From: CAZGKX01 sp964525945
GTDB lineage: Bacteria > Pseudomonadota > Gammaproteobacteria > Legionellales > Legionellaceae
Reading direction: 5' to 3'
NCBI GenBank assembly: GCA_964525945.1
Contig: CAZGKX010000084.1
Coordinates: 1 to 8,123, forward strand
Length of the DNA: 8,123 nt
The translations under genes were made by a program, and so were the position numbers. Shown piece after piece: positions 6,663 to 8,123 of the stretch (position 1 is the first letter of the stretch; the number at the start of each line of letters is the position of its first letter). Below the pieces are notes generated by a model. It worked only from the letters and a program-made list of their open reading frames with translations, was not told the origin of the DNA and did no database searches.

Positions 6663-7177
6663 GAGTCCTTCCTGTGGTGTTATTTGTTGTCATCTGTGGG
6701 TTTTTTTGGCACAGTTTATCGCTAAATCCACACGATTTGCCTTTGGCACAATTAGGCCACGCTTTGCCTTCTTTTGAATTGCCCGTATTAAACCAACCCA
6801 CTGAGCATTTAACAGCGCAATCCATCCAAAAAGAGCGTTTTGCTTTGTTGAATGTGTGGGCAAGTTGGTGTGCTGCCTGCACGGATGAACAAGTGTTTTT
6901 AATGGATTTGTCCCAGCAAGGCATTCCTATTTATGGGATAAATTACAAAGACAATGCCAAAGAAGCCACAAAGTGGCTGACTGAATGGGGGAATCCTTAC
7001 CAAATAATCGGTCAGGATAAAGAGGGGCGGGTCGCTATCAATTTAGGGGTGTATGGTGCTCCAGAAACGTTTTTAATTGACAAGCACAATATGATCCGTT
7101 ATCGGTATGCGGGTGTCCTCAATGCCGAGGTTTGGCAGCAAAAATTTGTCCCGATTATTCAGCAGTTGGAGCAATAA
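6653..7177 (+). CDS. ccmG: CcmG/DsbE, membrane-anchored thioredoxin-like reductase
   Basis: A 174-residue periplasmic thioredoxin-fold protein with one N-terminal membrane anchor (about 4-20) and no cleavage site, normal for CcmG. It reduces the disulfide of apocytochrome c or of CcmH so that heme can be attached. The redox motif is NVWASWCAACTDEQ with Cys73 and Cys76, and the cis-proline loop GAPETFLID lies at 135-143. The two residues between the cysteines are Ala-Ala, whereas E. coli CcmG has Pro-Thr; loss of the proline may change the redox potential. The start at 6653 lies inside the ccmF end and has a weak TGAGG ten bases before it. ccmH starts two bases after the stop. Confidence 0.96.
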   Translation: MSLRVLPVVLFVVICGFFWHSLSLNPHDLPLAQLGHALPSFELPVLNQPTEHLTAQSIQKERFALLNVWASWCAACTDEQVFLMDLSQQGIPIYGINYKDNAKEATKWLTEWGNPYQIIGQDKEGRVAINLGVYGAPETFLIDKHNMIRYRYAGVLNAEVWQQKFVPIIQQLEQ

Positions 7178-7179
7178 AG

Positions 7180-7572
7180 ATGACGAGGTTTTTGTTGTTG
7201 TTTGTATGGTTAGCCGCTATGCCTTTACAGGTCGCCGCCGATTCACTTTATCCTTTGGATGATCCGAAACAAGTCGCCCAATTTAATCACTTATTGCGAA
7301 ATTTACGCTGCCTTGTTTGTCAAAATCAAGATTTGTCCGATTCGAATGCGGGGTTGGCAAAAGATTTACGCTATGAAGTGTATTCTTTGGTCAAAGAAGG
7401 TCAAAGCGATGATGAAATTATTCATTATTTAACGTTTCGTTATGGTGATTTCATTTTGTTTAACCCTCCGGTTAAAGCATTAACGGCATTGCTTTGGTAT
7501 GGTCCTGCCTTGTTTTTAAGCATTGGGCTATTGATTTTTTGGCGAACTTGTTTGAAGCGAAAGACACGATGA
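7180..7572 (+). CDS. ccmH: CcmH (CycL-type), apocytochrome c thiol reductase subunit
   Basis: A 130-residue periplasmic protein corresponding to the N-terminal half of E. coli CcmH. It has a signal peptide (about 1-20, ending VAA before DSLYP), the redox motif LRCLVCQNQDLSDSN with Cys44 and Cys47, the RYGDFILFNPP stretch, and one C-terminal membrane helix at about 103-121 with a basic end. It forms mixed disulfides with apocytochrome c and is reduced by CcmG. I start it at 7180: the frame is open to 7132, but those extra residues lie inside ccmG and would hide the signal peptide, and GGAG at 7168-7171 fits 7180. The TPR half of E. coli CcmH is here a separate gene, ccmI, whose ATG overlaps this stop by four bases. 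Confidence 0.96.
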   Translation: MTRFLLLFVWLAAMPLQVAADSLYPLDDPKQVAQFNHLLRNLRCLVCQNQDLSDSNAGLAKDLRYEVYSLVKEGQSDDEIIHYLTFRYGDFILFNPPVKALTALLWYGPALFLSIGLLIFWRTCLKRKTR

Positions 7573-8123
7573 ATGAACGGTGGTTTTTTGGGGTTTTTTT
7601 GATCATGCTGGGGTTCGGTTTGGCCTTGATGGTCTATCCTTTGCATTTGTCCAAAAAAAGATCTTTTTTATGGGCGTTTTGTTTGGCTGGTGTGCTTGGA
7701 ATTGCTTATGCTTATTGGGGTGGTTGGTTTGATTGGCGCGTGTATTTGCAACAAACACGCCAACAACAGCAAGCTCAAGCCTTGTTAAAATCGCTTCATG
7801 GTGCCAGTGGGTTAATTGTGAAGCTAAAAGAACGGCTCGAAAAAGAGCCCGACAGTGCCAAAGGATGGTATTTCTTAGGGCGTTTGTATGCCAGTCAAAA
7901 TCAATGGAACAATGCCAAAGAGGCTTTTGCGGTTGCGTATCGATTAGCCCCTAATGATGAACAGATTGCAGTGAATTATGCGCAATGCATATGGCAGTTA
8001 AATCATCAAAAATACAATGCTATGGTGCGTGATTTATTAAATGCAATTTTGAGAAAAAATCCAAAGCAAGTTGATGCGTTGGCCATGGTCGCAATGGATG
8101 CTTATCAACGCCACGATTACTCA
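7569..8123 (+). CDS. ccmI: CcmI (CycH-type) TPR protein, 5' part
   Basis: The frame starts with the ATGA overlap at the ccmH stop and is open for 185 codons to the window end, so the gene is truncated by the boundary only. CcmI binds apocytochrome c and presents it to CcmF and CcmH. Two membrane segments (about 6-23 and 33-50) are followed by a periplasmic part with a glutamine-rich stretch at 61-70. A TPR unit follows at about 97-130 (GWYFLGRLYASQNQWNNAKE and AYRLAPND), with further TPR-like helices to the end; it lines up with the C-terminal half of E. coli CcmH. The loop between the two membrane segments is only about nine residues, whereas separate CcmI proteins usually carry a long cytoplasmic loop there with a leucine-zipper-like helix. 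No stop or frameshift is visible. Confidence 0.92.
   Translation, partial: MNERWFFGVFLIMLGFGLALMVYPLHLSKKRSFLWAFCLAGVLGIAYAYWGGWFDWRVYLQQTRQQQQAQALLKSLHGASGLIVKLKERLEKEPDSAKGWYFLGRLYASQNQWNNAKEAFAVAYRLAPNDEQIAVNYAQCIWQLNHQKYNAMVRDLLNAILRKNPKQVDALAMVAMDAYQRHDYS

Noticed and set aside
7132..7179. Upstream extension of ccmH adding 16 residues
   Set aside because: It overlaps the ccmG end, and the product would have its signal peptide buried; the ATG at 7180 gives a normal signal peptide and has GGAG before it.
1..8123. CRISPR arrays, insertion sequences, phage genes or tRNA-linked attachment repeats
   Set aside because: No spaced direct repeats, transposase or integrase frames, or duplicated tRNA 3' end were seen on either strand.

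Overview
The window reads as ordinary chromosomal DNA of a gammaproteobacterium, most likely a Legionella-type bacterium (order Legionellales). From memory rather than from a search, the GroES and GroEL sequences resemble Legionella HtpA and HtpB very closely; the MAKDLRFGD start and the VTMGPRGRNVVLEKSYG stretch of GroEL are the most telling parts. The DNA is moderately AT-rich, and no transposase, integrase, phage gene or CRISPR array is visible.

Layout. (1) 1-1937: the 3' part of groES, then a complete groEL, closed by a near-ideal symmetrical terminator. (2) 2004-2290: a probable promoter, a tRNA-Lys(CUU) gene with encoded CCA, and 57 bases later a 34-codon gene for an extremely lysine-rich mini-protein with a good ribosome binding site. 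(3) 2367-3239 (frame open to 3350), minus strand: a Kdo hydroxylase (kdoO-type), an LPS inner-core modifying enzyme, with a candidate promoter and a palindrome at its 5' end. (4) 3399 to the window end, plus strand: ccmC-ccmD-ccmE-ccmF-ccmG-ccmH-ccmI, packed with overlaps of 1-10 bases or a gap of 2. The ccmD and ccmI genes were found by direct translation; ccmI runs off the window.

How the genes work together. GroES and GroEL form the folding chamber of the cytoplasm. The ccm genes make the System I cytochrome c maturation machine of the inner membrane and periplasm. CcmC loads heme on the chaperone CcmE with the help of CcmD, CcmG and CcmH keep the apocytochrome CXXCH cysteines reduced, CcmI holds the apocytochrome, and CcmF ligates heme. 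The ABC-transporter genes ccmA and ccmB, usually at the head of this operon, are absent; the cluster starts at ccmC next to the divergent kdoO.

I see no clearly new biological system. The points most worth a second look are the tRNA-Lys / lysine-rich mini-protein pair, the operon without ccmAB, the compact CcmI without the usual cytoplasmic loop, and the palindrome over the candidate kdoO promoter.
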